Source of the DNA: Xiphias gladius
Lineage: Eukaryota > Chordata > Actinopteri > Istiophoriformes > Xiphiidae
Assembly: GCF_016859285.1 (NCBI RefSeq)
Contig: NC_053419.1
Span: 13,729,501-13,793,500, forward strand
Reading direction: 5' to 3'
Length of the DNA: 64,000 nt
How positions within the stretch are numbered: the stretch's first letter is position 1; each line of letters starts with the position of its first letter. The notes under the pieces were generated by a model. That model saw only the letters and a program-made list of their open reading frames with translations. It ran no database searches and was not told the origin of the DNA. This document shows, piece after piece, positions 45,801 through 56,580 of the stretch. The position numbers and the translations under genes were made by a program.

Positions 45801-46684
45801 ATGACTCTATTAGCATCTTGTTCTCATCAACTCTCAGTATCGAGGCCAGCTGCAACCAGGGTATTATTTCGGGAGACCACAGTCTGATCTAATGTTGAGT
45901 GAGTTCAGATTTTGGTGACCAGCTCAAGGGCACGTCAGGCACAAGCCACGATTCCAACTTGTCATCAGTCCATTCCAGAAGGAAAATAAGATTGGAAAAA
46001 CAGGAGCGCTCAATTGCGATCAAATCAGTGGGGCAACGTCATTTTGTAGTGATCAAACTTAGTTTGCAGTTTGTCTTTATCAGACTGTGGGTCTGAGGGA
46101 GTAATGCTTCCACAGGATAATAAAACATGACATCAGCCCACTGATGTCAGAAGACATTAGTCACAACTTTGTCACAACTCATCTGCCCCCCACTATCTGT
46201 CGAATCTGCGATGCTTATGTTGGTCACTGTACATTTACGGAATGTGTCGCTGTACATTATGAGTCGAAATGGCACTGAAATGACAGATGCATTAATAGAC
46301 TCCTCTTATTTAAGGCCTGTTTTACTGCAGAAACGCTATTGTCCATTTTAGAATACATCTTGTTTTCCCTTAATGTAACCAGGCTGGTCTATTTAGAGTA
46401 AATACTGAATCAGGACGACAGCCAAGGAAAAAGGAAGGAAGGATTTTCATTCTCAAAGTTTCTATTTGGAGCCTCCTTTCACTCCTGATCATGCTCTGAT
46501 CCTCAAATAGTTAAATACTGCATGGTCAGATTGTCTCTGATACATCATGGCAATACACTCACCAGAGTATGTGCAGCATTTTCCCCCAGAGGGACAACCT
46601 CTCCTCATAGTGCAATCAAAGATTATCCCCTTTATAAGCTTGCCTATGCATTTGTACACATGCACAGCCGTGCACGCGCGCGCT

Positions 46685-46764
<80 letters not shown>

Positions 46765-47017
46765 ATGAAGATGTTAGCATTATGTCCCCACGCACACAAG
46801 GAGACTGCACCGAACAGCAGTGAGAGGCGAGGAGGTGAGGCAATTGATGCCTCCTTCATTCATCATGACAGACACAGAATGCAAAGCTGTGTAGGGCTAC
46901 AGTTCTCCGCAGGAAGAAATAACACTGATAGGCAAAAAAAAAAAAAAAAAAGAGGGAGGGTACAGAGCAAATAGAGCCATTCCACCACACACTTACCTCT
47001 TTCACTTCAGCAGGCAT
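30827..47017 (-). CDS. arvcf: Armadillo-repeat catenin ARVCF
   Basis: Delta-catenin/p120-family protein that binds the cadherin juxtamembrane region at adherens junctions. Minus-strand coding exons: 47017-46997, 42335-42159, 40989-40373, 38735-38257, 38169-37986, 37894-37777, 37055-36887, 35839-35822, 35671-35600, 34662-34535, 33705-33555, 33468-33276, 32898-32787, 32388-32301, 31273-31197, 30919-30827. They sum to 2697 nt, one frame of 898 codons plus TAA. Residues about 1-315 are divergent, acidic and Ser/Thr/Pro-rich. The armadillo repeats span about 320-813, beginning [17 protein letters not shown], with [11 protein letters not shown] and the inter-repeat insert ending DLPKRTE. The C-terminus is the PDZ ligand DSWV. 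ARVCF rather than p120, CTNND2 or PKP4 is supported by [38 protein letters not shown]-type matches and DSWV. The first, 7-codon exon (MPAEVKE) is the least certain; an in-frame ATG at 47,044 would add nine residues. No N-terminal coiled coil was found. Confidence 0.9.
33730..33882. repeat. Foldback (MITE-like) element in arvcf intron
   Basis: Imperfect inverted arms of about 40 bases: CACCAATCGGCCACAACATG on the left and the complement of ATGGCTGATTGGTG on the right. They are separated by a TG/TATG microsatellite and flanked by TATA-like sequence on both sides. This resembles small Tc1/mariner-type foldback elements that are widespread in fish. Confidence 0.6.
35822..35839 (-). other. arvcf: 18-nt microexon of arvcf
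   Basis: On the minus strand a 6-codon-length exon sits between a CAG acceptor and a gtcagt donor. It keeps frame with both neighbours and adds EEWFTQ-like sequence (junction K-EEWFTQG) where human ARVCF reads KEEWFHQG. The homologous p120 segment (DEWFSR) is the known alternatively spliced exon C, which interrupts a basic stretch in the armadillo insert. Skipping it here would also preserve frame. Confidence 0.8.
38824..39186. repeat. Large foldback repeat in arvcf intron
   Basis: The left arm (about 38,824-38,973) and right arm (about 39,048-39,186) are inverted copies. ACTTTCTTGCTGAGAGTTGG on the left matches the complement of AATTCTCAGCAAGAAAGTGA on the right, and GCCTGGCTCTGCCCAAAG matches the complement of CTTTGGACAGAGCCAGGC. 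The spacer is about 75 bases. I recognise this as a dispersed repeat family common in spiny-rayed fish genomes. No coding capacity. Confidence 0.7.
40320..40371 (-). repeat. LINE-tail-like sequence beside arvcf splice donor
   Basis: On the minus strand the intron directly after the donor at 40,372 reads ACTTTATTGATCCTACAGGG and then a GGAAA run. This is the typical 3' terminal sequence of fish L2/CR1-like LINEs and derived SINEs. Only this short tail is recognisable. Confidence 0.5.
42425..43323 (-). mobile_element. Decayed Tc1/mariner transposon
   Basis: About 0.9 kb bounded by TA dinucleotides with imperfect terminal inverted repeats. The left end starts CACCACTGGTCAAAAGTTTT; the right end, complemented, starts CACTACCAGTCAAAGGTTTT. 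On the minus strand, near 42,755-42,810, it still reads [12 protein letters not shown], the conserved block around the second catalytic aspartate of Tc1 transposases, followed by stops and frame loss. Non-functional. It lies in the first coding-region intron of arvcf. Confidence 0.75.
46685..46761. repeat. CA microsatellite
   Basis: Nearly pure (CA)n interrupted by one CAGA step, in the intron after the first arvcf coding exon. Open frames of Thr-His or Cys-Val repeats across it are artefacts. Confidence 0.95.
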
Positions 47018-47336
47018 TGCCAAATCTCTTGTGCTTCCCCCCAAATGATGAACAAGATGCGTCCCCCAGTGAGACGTCTGTTTCTCTGCCTCTGCTGAAT
47101 TTTTGCCTTGACTCTCCCTTTGAGCATTTGAGGCAGTTTAAACATGAGCAGCCATCCTTCCTCCCAGCCCCTACTAACACATGTCCGCTCTCTCTCTCTC
47201 TCTTTCTCTCTCGGTCTCTCCCTCTCTCACTCTCTCACTCTCTCTGCCTCTATTTCTCTCACAAACACACACTAAACCCACCAAGCACACATTTGCTCAA
47301 CACAGACGTTCTCTCACATATGTCCACCAACACACT

Positions 47337-47400
47337 CACACACACGCGCGCACACGCACACACACACACACACACACACGCACACACACGCGCACACACA
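47337..47400. repeat. CA/CG-interspersed microsatellite
   Basis: CA repeats interspersed with CG steps, just upstream of the first arvcf coding exon. Confidence 0.9.
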
Positions 47401-47619
47401 CGGAGCAGGAACAAACGCCCGGCTCTCTCTCATTACTGCACTCCTCCTCTGATCTGTGCTGCAGTTAATGTGTGCGCTATTAGCAAGGTGCTGAATCAAC
47501 TGTGTGATGCTGAGCCTGTGAATGGCTTAGGTAAGTGCAGAGCCCTGCAATCCCTGTGCTCCACTCATGTTTTCTGGCAGCCTTGATGTGCAGGCAGAGT
47601 ACACGCATGCACACAAAAA

Positions 47620-47620
<1 letters not shown>

Positions 47621-47680
<60 letters not shown>
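47621..47680. repeat. CA microsatellite
   Basis: Pure (CA)n run upstream of arvcf. Confidence 0.95.
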
Positions 47681-47684
<4 letters not shown>

Positions 47685-48879
47685 CATTCCCTTTGGGCTC
47701 GCAAGCAGATGCAGCTGGAGCACAGAGCAGCCCGCACTAGTTCAGCCCTGTGTCACCCATGTGCAGCATAATAAGGGGATGGGGAAGTTGCATAGACACT
47801 GTGTGCAGCACCGGGCAGAGAAACGCACTCCCTGCTGAAACAACAGCTTTGCTCTGCAAACTGTACCAAACAAATGAAAGCCATTTTCACCACCCCTCAC
47901 TGTCTGCCCGTAAATCTTCTTTATGCAGCACCTGCTCAGTTCATTGTCATTAAGTGCAAAAATAAAACAAAGAAGATAAATGCAATCAGGGAAATAAATA
48001 TCCCGCAAGCAGGTTAGAAAAGTGCTAGATGTCGTCACCATAAAATTTTGAATAACTCGTTGTAGATGTCTTTTGTGAGCTCCTTGCTCAGCCCATTACA
48101 TCATTTTAAAGGTGTCTAAGAATGGTGGAAGTGGAAGTGAAATAATTACAGCTGATCTGAGACAAAATCCACTCCTCTTCTTGACTAAAAATACTGGATC
48201 ATGATGAAGTCCAGTGTCTTACTTACTTACACGACATCTTCCAATTTTACACCAGGCATGATCCTTCCATAGTGAAATCACAGCAGCATCCACAAAACAG
48301 CATGTTTTACCATCAGAGGGATTTACTGACATGCAAAAATGGATCCATTTGTTCCAGAAATGATTACTGCTTTTCAATGCTCTCCCACTGCTCCATCTCC
48401 ACACTCAAAAAATACAAGTTCTGAAAATACCAGCATTAAGTGTCTTAATGGTTCTGGGTCACTGACAGACACCAGAGCAGTTCCACCACTCTAGATACTT
48501 TTTAATGGTTTGATATTCTGATGAAATATTTTTTTTAATTGTTTGTTCTTTTGTTTTAACTAAACTTTGTTCAGAAAAACAGATTATACTTTACTATAGA
48601 GGTACAAAGGAAACATGATGAGATCTATCCAAGGCAGACAAAAAAAATACAAATATTAATAAAAAGAGAAGTCTTCAACATGGATGCCAGGTCTCCTCAT
48701 ATTTATACCCCCAACAAAAGCTCTTTCAGCTCATTCAAAACAGCAGTATCATTTGCATCCCTACCAGAAATAAAAACATTATAATTAGGGATCACCAAAT
48801 AATTGCAATTAATTCTCAGAGGGATATATACTTAATTTCTTAGGAACCCATCAAATATTTGTTGAGTTATTTCATAAAA

Positions 48880-49060
48880 AAACACAGAAACCGACTCATT
48901 GGATCACCATAGTCAGTAGAATTGATCCTCTGGGGACCATGAATATCTGTACAGTTTTATTGCAATCCATCCAATAGCTTTTGAGATATTTCAGTCTGGA
49001 CCGTAGTGGTGGACTGACCAACTGACACACTGACATTGCCATCCATAGGGCCATGTAGCT
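48880..49060. repeat. Dispersed teleost repeat fragment
   Basis: The stretch contains GGACCATGAATATCTGTAC, CAATCCATCCAATAGCTTTT, GAGATATTTCAGTCTGGACC and TGACATTGCCATCCATAG. I recognise this order from a very common dispersed repeat in fish genomes. The family name is not certain. Confidence 0.55.
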
Positions 49061-52000
49061 AGCCCTGCTAAAAATAAGGTTAAATACTGTGGTGTAAGTA
49101 TAAACAAAGACCAGAATGTCTATCTAACCTCTGGCTTTTCCTCCATACAGATGTATCTTTGTTTTGTTTTTTTATATCTAAACTTGCCGTCCTCACAGCT
49201 TTGAATGATTCCGTCGAAACAAGCAAGTAGAAAAAAGCAGAAACCTGCACTGGTGATTGGGAGTCGGTGTGAGATGGCAGGGAATGACAGTTTAGTGTGA
49301 GAGCCGAAAATGTCACTCATGATGGATGAGACCTTTTTTATACTCAAAATGAATTTTAAAGGATTTATTGGCATTTTCTAAGGTTATTGTTTTCAGAAAT
49401 GAATTCGAGTTTATTATACTTAATGTTATAAATGTCAACCATATAGATCTGTGAGCCAAAATTAATCTTTCATTCATTACGAGCTTCTTTCCACTTTCGA
49501 GCTGGTAAACTGTACCTGATACCACCTCACATGCATGCACCTCTTTTGCAACAGATTGCGCACAGAGACACATTAAAAACCACAACTTTCTCTTCAAGGA
49601 CATCCTTCTGCATCATCTCCGCAGGCTGAATAGAGAAACTCATTCACTTCTTTGTGTCTTTTCTGGGGCACAAGAGTCTGTATCTATCCGTAACCTTCCA
49701 ACGGTGAACTCATTACTCAGTCCATCCAGTTAAGAGGCCCATCTGCATTGAAGCCCCAAATGACCATTTATCCTCTTTTACCCCTATATGCCCTGACACA
49801 CCAACTGCCTTCTTGGATACCCAGCGTGAATGTTCATCCACCATCCTTCGGCAAATTCATTCGTTGACATACAACACCTCACCGGCTTTGTTTTAGTTAG
49901 GTCCCTGTAAGAGACTATTTGCATCCAGGGCAAAAAGTTGATTTGTAATTCCAACATGTTCATATATTTAGATATTTTCCATAATGCTGCTCACTGACAC
50001 CACTTTTTCTAAGGTCTTAAACCATGTCAGGGAAACATCTCACACCATAACAAAGAACCTCAAGGACTTGCAGGATTTCTTAAGTGTGTGACGCATGTAG
50101 GGGATTTTAAATTACCTTATGTAATGAAGTAGACACAAAGGATGCACACAGTGTATTAATGATAGCTCCCATAAATTTAATGAGAAGTTGGAGTTGGAGC
50201 TGGAGCTATTTTGTTTTTAAGTAATCTCATATAACCTTCTGCACCCTTGGTGTTTCTCTGTCTCCCTTGTTTTCCCCTTTATCTTGCTGTGTTGTTCAAA
50301 AACAACTGCATTGACATTCTTAGAGAAAGTGCATGTTATTGTCTTTTTTTTGCCTCAGTGCGCCTGAATGCACAAAAAAAACATTATTTACTGAGGAAAG
50401 ATGATAAAGATGTGAAGATCTGTCACACATCAGATTGCTTTTGGTTGCTTGCTTTTTTACTTACTGACAACATGAACTGTGACTCATATGACCATGAGTC
50501 TTTTTCACCCACTCACTAGGTCATGTATGTGCTCAGGTAGTCGTACCAACTGCAGGCATCATGACTTTCAGAGAGGTTAGGAGACCTGCCGAGGGTCCAG
50601 TAGCTTGAAAAATTCTGCATGTATTATCAACCTAGCCTTAAACCGATGAATACATGATCCTTGAAATTATTCTAAAGGCAAAAGTTTGTGGCGGTTGAAA
50701 AATGAGACAATCTCAGTGAAAACTGTCGTTCTCTTTGTGTTGCTTTCGGTTCATTATTCTTTGTGCCCAGGTCAGATAAATGGAGCTTCAGTCTGAAAAT
50801 TTAGAATTCTAGAGTTGGTTGATGCCAGCAAAGGGTTTCTGTGTTGTTTCTGTGTTTGGTGAAAACTCCAACCATACAGTATACATACAGTATATTTCTT
50901 TTGCTTAAGGACTTCATGTTTCTCAACCATCCACCCAGTTATGGCAGAAAATGCTTTCATTTGGTTGCTGTCCAACAGTCTGTGATTTATTTTCTGCTCC
51001 TGTCACCTGACCTGAAACCATTTACACACTCATACACAGGAAACAGTTTTCCCCATGTAAACGGCAAGAATAATTCCTGCTCTACCGAGAGTAAAGATTT
51101 AATATGAAAGCGCAAAACAGGCCCACATTTCTGCATCCACACATAGTTGTAAATAAGACTGTTTTGTTGCTGCTGTACAGATGACGAAGCTCTTTGTCAT
51201 CAGCACAGTAAATGGATAGCAAATTGCCTCTACCATGTGACAGAGATGAATGTAATTATTACTCCCTGTTATATATACACACTGGGATGAACAGAGGGTG
51301 CACAGTACAGTATAAAACGCAGGATCTGTCGGCAAACACCCACAGAGAAGAAGACACATTACATTACAGCGTGTTTGTGCGGTGTTAATTGCTATGAAAT
51401 GCCCACACAGTCTTTGGTGCTCAGCAAGGCATTTCACATCCTTTTCCAGTGGACTCTGCCACACAGAGGCACAGTCAGTGCAGATTTTTGTGCTAATTAA
51501 ACCCCCGCACTGCCCACCTCTGCTCCGTTCAGGCTGGCATGTGCAGATGAGGCTAATTCAATTTAACGCAGACACAAAACATCTATGTTTAGAGTTTACA
51601 AAAAAAAACAGGAAAATGGTGCCAGCAGCATGTTGAATGCCGGTTGTATTTCAGATTGCGCTGCCACACAAAGTGCATAATAACACTGGAAATGCCAGGA
51701 AAGGTCAACAAATCAGCTCCAGAAGAGAAAGGTCACCTTTCATTTTTATATTTAAATATTCAAAGAGATCTACGCCTTTAAGTAAGGTGCAGACAAACTG
51801 CTCTATTTGTATAAAGTGAACCTGAAATCTGTGTAAATGCTGTTTCTGGAGGGGATCCTGTCAGAATGAGAGTTTGTCCTCAGACTATAAATGACAAAGC
51901 AACACCTGACGTCCTGACTTTCACATTGACTAACTGCTGCACCCCCACGGCAAGCTATAGGAACAGCAATAGCTGCCAGTCTGGATCAAGTATATAGTAA

Positions 52001-53919
52001 ACAACTTCTTCCGAAGCAGCGCTACAATACATCCCTTCGTGGTGATTTGATAAATAATGTAAATATTATAAAATTTGCCCCCTCTGAGCCAGAAACAATC
52101 TAAGGTTGATTATAATCCAATACCTCCTTGTCAAGTGTCACTGCAGCAAGTGCTTAATCACACCAACAGAGAACCCAGAGAGGAAATGAAATGCATCAGT
52201 GGCACTGCAGCTGAAAATGACAATCAGCTAGTTCAGCGATGCCTCTGATGATCAGGCATATCAATGAGCTGAGAGAAAGAGACTGAGAGAGAGATATACA
52301 CCCACTGCTACAGAGAGAGTCAGCGGCACAAATGTAGGTCAGTCTGCAGCATCTGAAGAAGTATCATAAAAGATTTAGGTGACTTAGAGACTGATTAGAA
52401 TGAAATCGTCCCGTGTCACGAGGTTATCGCGGGTCCACGTTCCTCATATGGAGATTCACATGCTTCAACGTGTAAGAAGAACCATGGCAACGCAGAAGAG
52501 TGCGGGGGATCCAGAGACAGAAAAGACTGAATATGATTGAGCTATTGAACAGGCAGTCTCTGTTTCTCAAGTTATTATTGTTAGGGTTTCATTCGTGAAG
52601 TCTCATCCCTTTTGGCCATCTCAGTGTCCAGACTGGGAACTAAAGGTGCCCAGAACGTTGCTCATCATCATTGATTACTTATGAGTGAATACACACAAAT
52701 GAATTTCAGGTAAAGTTTTGTAAGAAATTTGCTTCTATGTAATGTTATGAGTGGATTTAAAGGGTCAGTTTACCCAAATTGCAGAAGGTAAAAAAAAAAG
52801 GTTCTCACTTCTATCTGCATGGAATATACTAGTAATTTTGGTGAACAGTCCATTTAACTAATGTTTAATGTTTACAGTGCCACTTAATCAATCATACTTA
52901 CTATCAGCTTGGGACATAATTGAGACAAATATGTAAGAGAATGAGGACGGCAGTCTCTTTTAAGACATATTTGTTATGAGAACACATTGTAAGAATAGCA
53001 TGATGTAAGATGGGGGGCTTCTTAGACACAACTGTCTGCACAGAATACTTTTGATCCATTCCTCTAACTCAACAACCTGCAATCCCTCTTTGCACAGCAG
53101 CCTTGTCATTACCATCATTACCATTTTACCCGCGGCTACAGAAACTAGGATGCGTGAGAGGGAGGGAGTAGAGGGGCTGCAAAACAGCAAAGAAAACAAC
53201 AGAGAGGGGAGTAAAGGAATATAAAACGTCAGATCATCCAAATGCCAATTCTGCCATAGAGTGTTTTCTACAACATTACCCTGTTTTGTTTTGTTTTTTG
53301 TGACTTAGTCCCACGCAGGAAAAATTCAAGCAGAGGATGTGAACACTGAATTGGCTTGGCTTAATGCAAAAGGGTTGATTGTGTTGGATTTGAAATAGGT
53401 AGTAATATCTAAGAGAGGACAAGATAACGCTGACACTTCAGCACCATTACCTCCCTAGACAAACAACAACTGACTTTAACATTACACCAATAATACCGCA
53501 CAGGAAAGTAACAGGTCTGTGTTAGAAAATATATTTTTAAATTAAAATTTTAAAATCTTTTATAAAAAGGAGAGCATGATTGTAATGTGTTCTTTTCTAT
53601 TATTGCCCATTCTAATGGGAATGTGATATGTCTGTTTCGTTATGATTATGATGGGCTTCTTTCTTTTTATGATGAACATGTTGACCAAAAGGAAACTCAG
53701 GGAACGGGAGTCATGTGGGTAATTATAGTGATTTTTTTTTTTTGTCTGTGTAAATGAGTTATTTTGTTTTGTTTTAAACTTTCAGAGGCACAGACATCGG
53801 AGATGTCTACAAAGTTTTCTTTCGTACTTATGTCTTGTCAGTTGGCAGGTGACAAAACTGCACATCACAGCCAACATCTGGTAAGGAGCAAGACAGAGAC
53901 ACAGCCCGGCTGACCAAAT

Positions 53920-54290
53920 CATTCTTTTATGATTCTCACGTCATCTGACAAAATCAACGTAAATACAGGTCTATGACGAACTTGAACTTTTCTGCCACAC
54001 AGCTGGTTAAGCTACTGAGGCTCCACCTGTTACTTACACCTCTGTTTAGTCCCCTCCTGCTCTCTGTGATTACCTATACTGTTTTAATAAAGCCACATTC
54101 ACATTATAGTTGTTCTCATTTACATATTTTGCTGTTGTCAGACAGGACAGGTATGAAATAGGGATTGAATCGGGCCTCATAAATATTACATCTTACCCAG
54201 CACTCATTCCCGAGCTGATGCCCTGCTGCGATAAAAATTCATTATTTTTTGATCGCAACATCATCTGACTAAATCAACTACAATACAGGT
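53920..54290. repeat. Diverged direct repeat pair
   Basis: About 50 bases at 53,920-53,970 (CATCTGACAAAATCAACGTA then ATACAGGT) recur at 54,240-54,290 (CATCTGACTAAATCAACTAC then ATACAGGT). The copies are about 320 bases apart and in the same orientation. Confidence 0.55.
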
Positions 54291-56091
54291 TCTTTTTCCT
54301 GTACAGAGTAAAACACAGAGACAGCATTTTAGGATCTGTCCACTCTGGAGACCTTTTAATAAAAAGGATCAGTTTAAATTCAACTTGAAACACTTCTTCA
54401 GAGATGTATACATGGATAATCAGATGCTTCTCATTAGGTCTTTTATGTTTCTTTTTTTGTTTATTTCTTTAAAGATGAATGATGGTAACTACTGTAGCAT
54501 AGACTATTATCGCTGTGGTTTATGCCACTAGTCAGTGCTACATTCTTTTCCCTGTAAAAAGAGAATAAAAGATTAAAAATAAAACAAAATTTCAAAAAGT
54601 TTGTTGAGCTTTGATTCACAGACACTTGAGGAGAGGGTGTCAGTGGCTCCTATACATACATGTAAATTGCAGCTTGTTCACATCTCTCTTGGGTTGTAAC
54701 AATGCTTTGAAGGCCCTGAATTTGCCCTCATCCTTCTCTGAATTCCTCACTGTCGCCTTTACAGTCTCTTCTGTTAAAAGACTGTGTTAGACCTTTTTTG
54801 GCAACAACAACTGCTCTGATGACTAATGAACAATGTTGTTTTCATTTGGCTTGTTGCTCTCTGGTACTCTAACTGAGTGCCCTCTTTTTTTGTGCATGCT
54901 CCACATCTTTCGCTGTTGTCAGGTCTTTAACGAAGCTTCATCCCGCTGAATTTACCCGTCTGGTGAGAGATCTGTCAGTTACTCAGCTGTGAAGTAAATT
55001 CCTGCCAACACTTCAAATCAGTCAGATACTTCAAGCTTTTCTGTTGTCATATCTGCACCTCCATGATTCCAAGTGCAACAATAACTTCCATGAAAAGCTC
55101 CAACATCAGAGGGTCAAATCTTGTAATTTCCTGTCTCATCAAAAATATGTGGCTGTCTATCACGGCTCTAAATAATGAAAATTTCTGTTTTTAAAAATAT
55201 TTCTGTCACAAAGACTCTGAATGACTTATGATCCTGTCCTGAGAATGAAGGCAAGCCAGAGGAGCAGACTTCTGATGCTGTCTGAAAAAGGAAAATGCAA
55301 AATTTGTCTGTGGGATTCCTCATCTGACCCATCTGAAGCATGAAAAAACATTTTTTTTAATCAATTTTTCTTATTATTTTAATATGAAATAACTGTAGTG
55401 ATAATAAACTGCTGTGAAACAAGGACCTTTTCAAAAACAGGGCAGACCATAGAGCCTCTTCTGGTCTTTTCCATTACTTGTAGCCCCTGACATCAACAGC
55501 ACGCTGTTTTCTGGCATTTTACACACAATAGCATCATCTACTGGAGCAGACTGCCTCACTAACATCACACCACCTTCTGAAACTGTTCACTAGAGGGTGC
55601 CATACACAATTCAAAACAGAAACTGTCGTTGCAAAGCGGGTAAATCATTCACTGAACTGTCTACTTCTCATAATTTCAGTTTTCCCAGCAGTGCTGTCAT
55701 CCCTGCTAGACACATGTATTAATTTATGCATTGTAGCAATTTTAAAAGGAAATGAATGAACAAGTTAACTTACGTTTTGGCTCTATCTCCAAAAAGCATG
55801 TCATCAGCATTGAGTTATGAGCTTAAATTTTTCTTGTGATTTGGAAAAAAAAAGCTAGTGCAAGTATAGTATCTTTGAAGCCAGATTGATAACCAACAGT
55901 AAAACACAATTTTCCTTCTGCTGCTTAGAGCAGCAGGTGCTTTAAAAATGTAAAGCCTCATTTACTGTTTCAGTTGATATGTCATTTATATTTGGGAAGT
56001 TGTAATCCTGTGCAGATGCCTCCATTGACAGCCATTCACACCAGAAAAATAACATAAAAACAGATGAAAAAATTGAAAATTACAAAATAAG

Positions 56092-56580
56092 TTTATTCAT
56101 ATAAACAAACTACAAAATTCTATTAAATAAGGGTTTTTTTCAGCAGGAGACAGATTACATAATGTGGTATTAAATGTTTTCACAAAAGCAATATCAAAAC
56201 ACATACAAGCAGATATTAAATTAATCTGTATTATTCAAATAGCTCTTCTGCTTTGACTGAGTTTATAGAGCTCGCTCTGTTTGTAAGAGGAGGCACAACT
56301 ATCCTGAGATTCACCATTTTTCAGATTTGGTCAAACTTACATGACTTTGCAAGAAAAAGTTTATCATTCACTGTGTATTTGTTTCTCACACACCCTCCCA
56401 CAAAGGAAAGTCCCAAATGGTCTCTTATTTACAAAGTATTTTGGAGCTGTGAAACTGAGACTAACACTGCATAGATGATTCATTCACACCACCAGAAAAA
56501 AAGAGAGAATAAAAAGAGTTTTTTTTCAGGGCTCCCAGGGTGACTGAGTTCTTCCCATCAGAGGGGTATGTGAGCAAGGA
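56092..56580 (-). other. zdhhc8: zdhhc8 3'UTR with poly(A) signal
   Basis: About 0.5 kb after the zdhhc8 stop. TTTATT at 56,092-56,097 gives a minus-strand AATAAA. Confidence 0.55.

Larger units (their letters stand above)
47018..56090. other. Intergenic region between arvcf and zdhhc8
   Basis: About 9 kb without any coding exon I can support. It contains CT-rich tracts (47,190-47,260), three CA-rich blocks, a dispersed fish repeat near 48,880-49,060 and a diverged direct repeat near 53,920 and 54,240. The arvcf promoter, and any further 5' exons, should lie within it. I looked for the family coiled-coil exon (ILASVKEQE-type) on the minus strand and did not find it. Confidence 0.55.

Noticed and set aside
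46522-47771. Long open frames of Thr-His, Cys-Val or Ser-Leu repeats
   Set aside because: They are translations of CA and CT microsatellites with no similarity or splice support.
52960-53241. Minus-strand frame with ILVSVAAGK resembling the catenin coiled-coil start ILASVKEQE
   Set aside because: Only a few residues match, the following sequence does not form a heptad pattern, and there is no matching splice donor.
54310-54590. Possible C-terminal remnant of a LINE reverse transcriptase (LKHFF-like words)
   Set aside because: The similarity is too short and broken by frameshifts to support a call.
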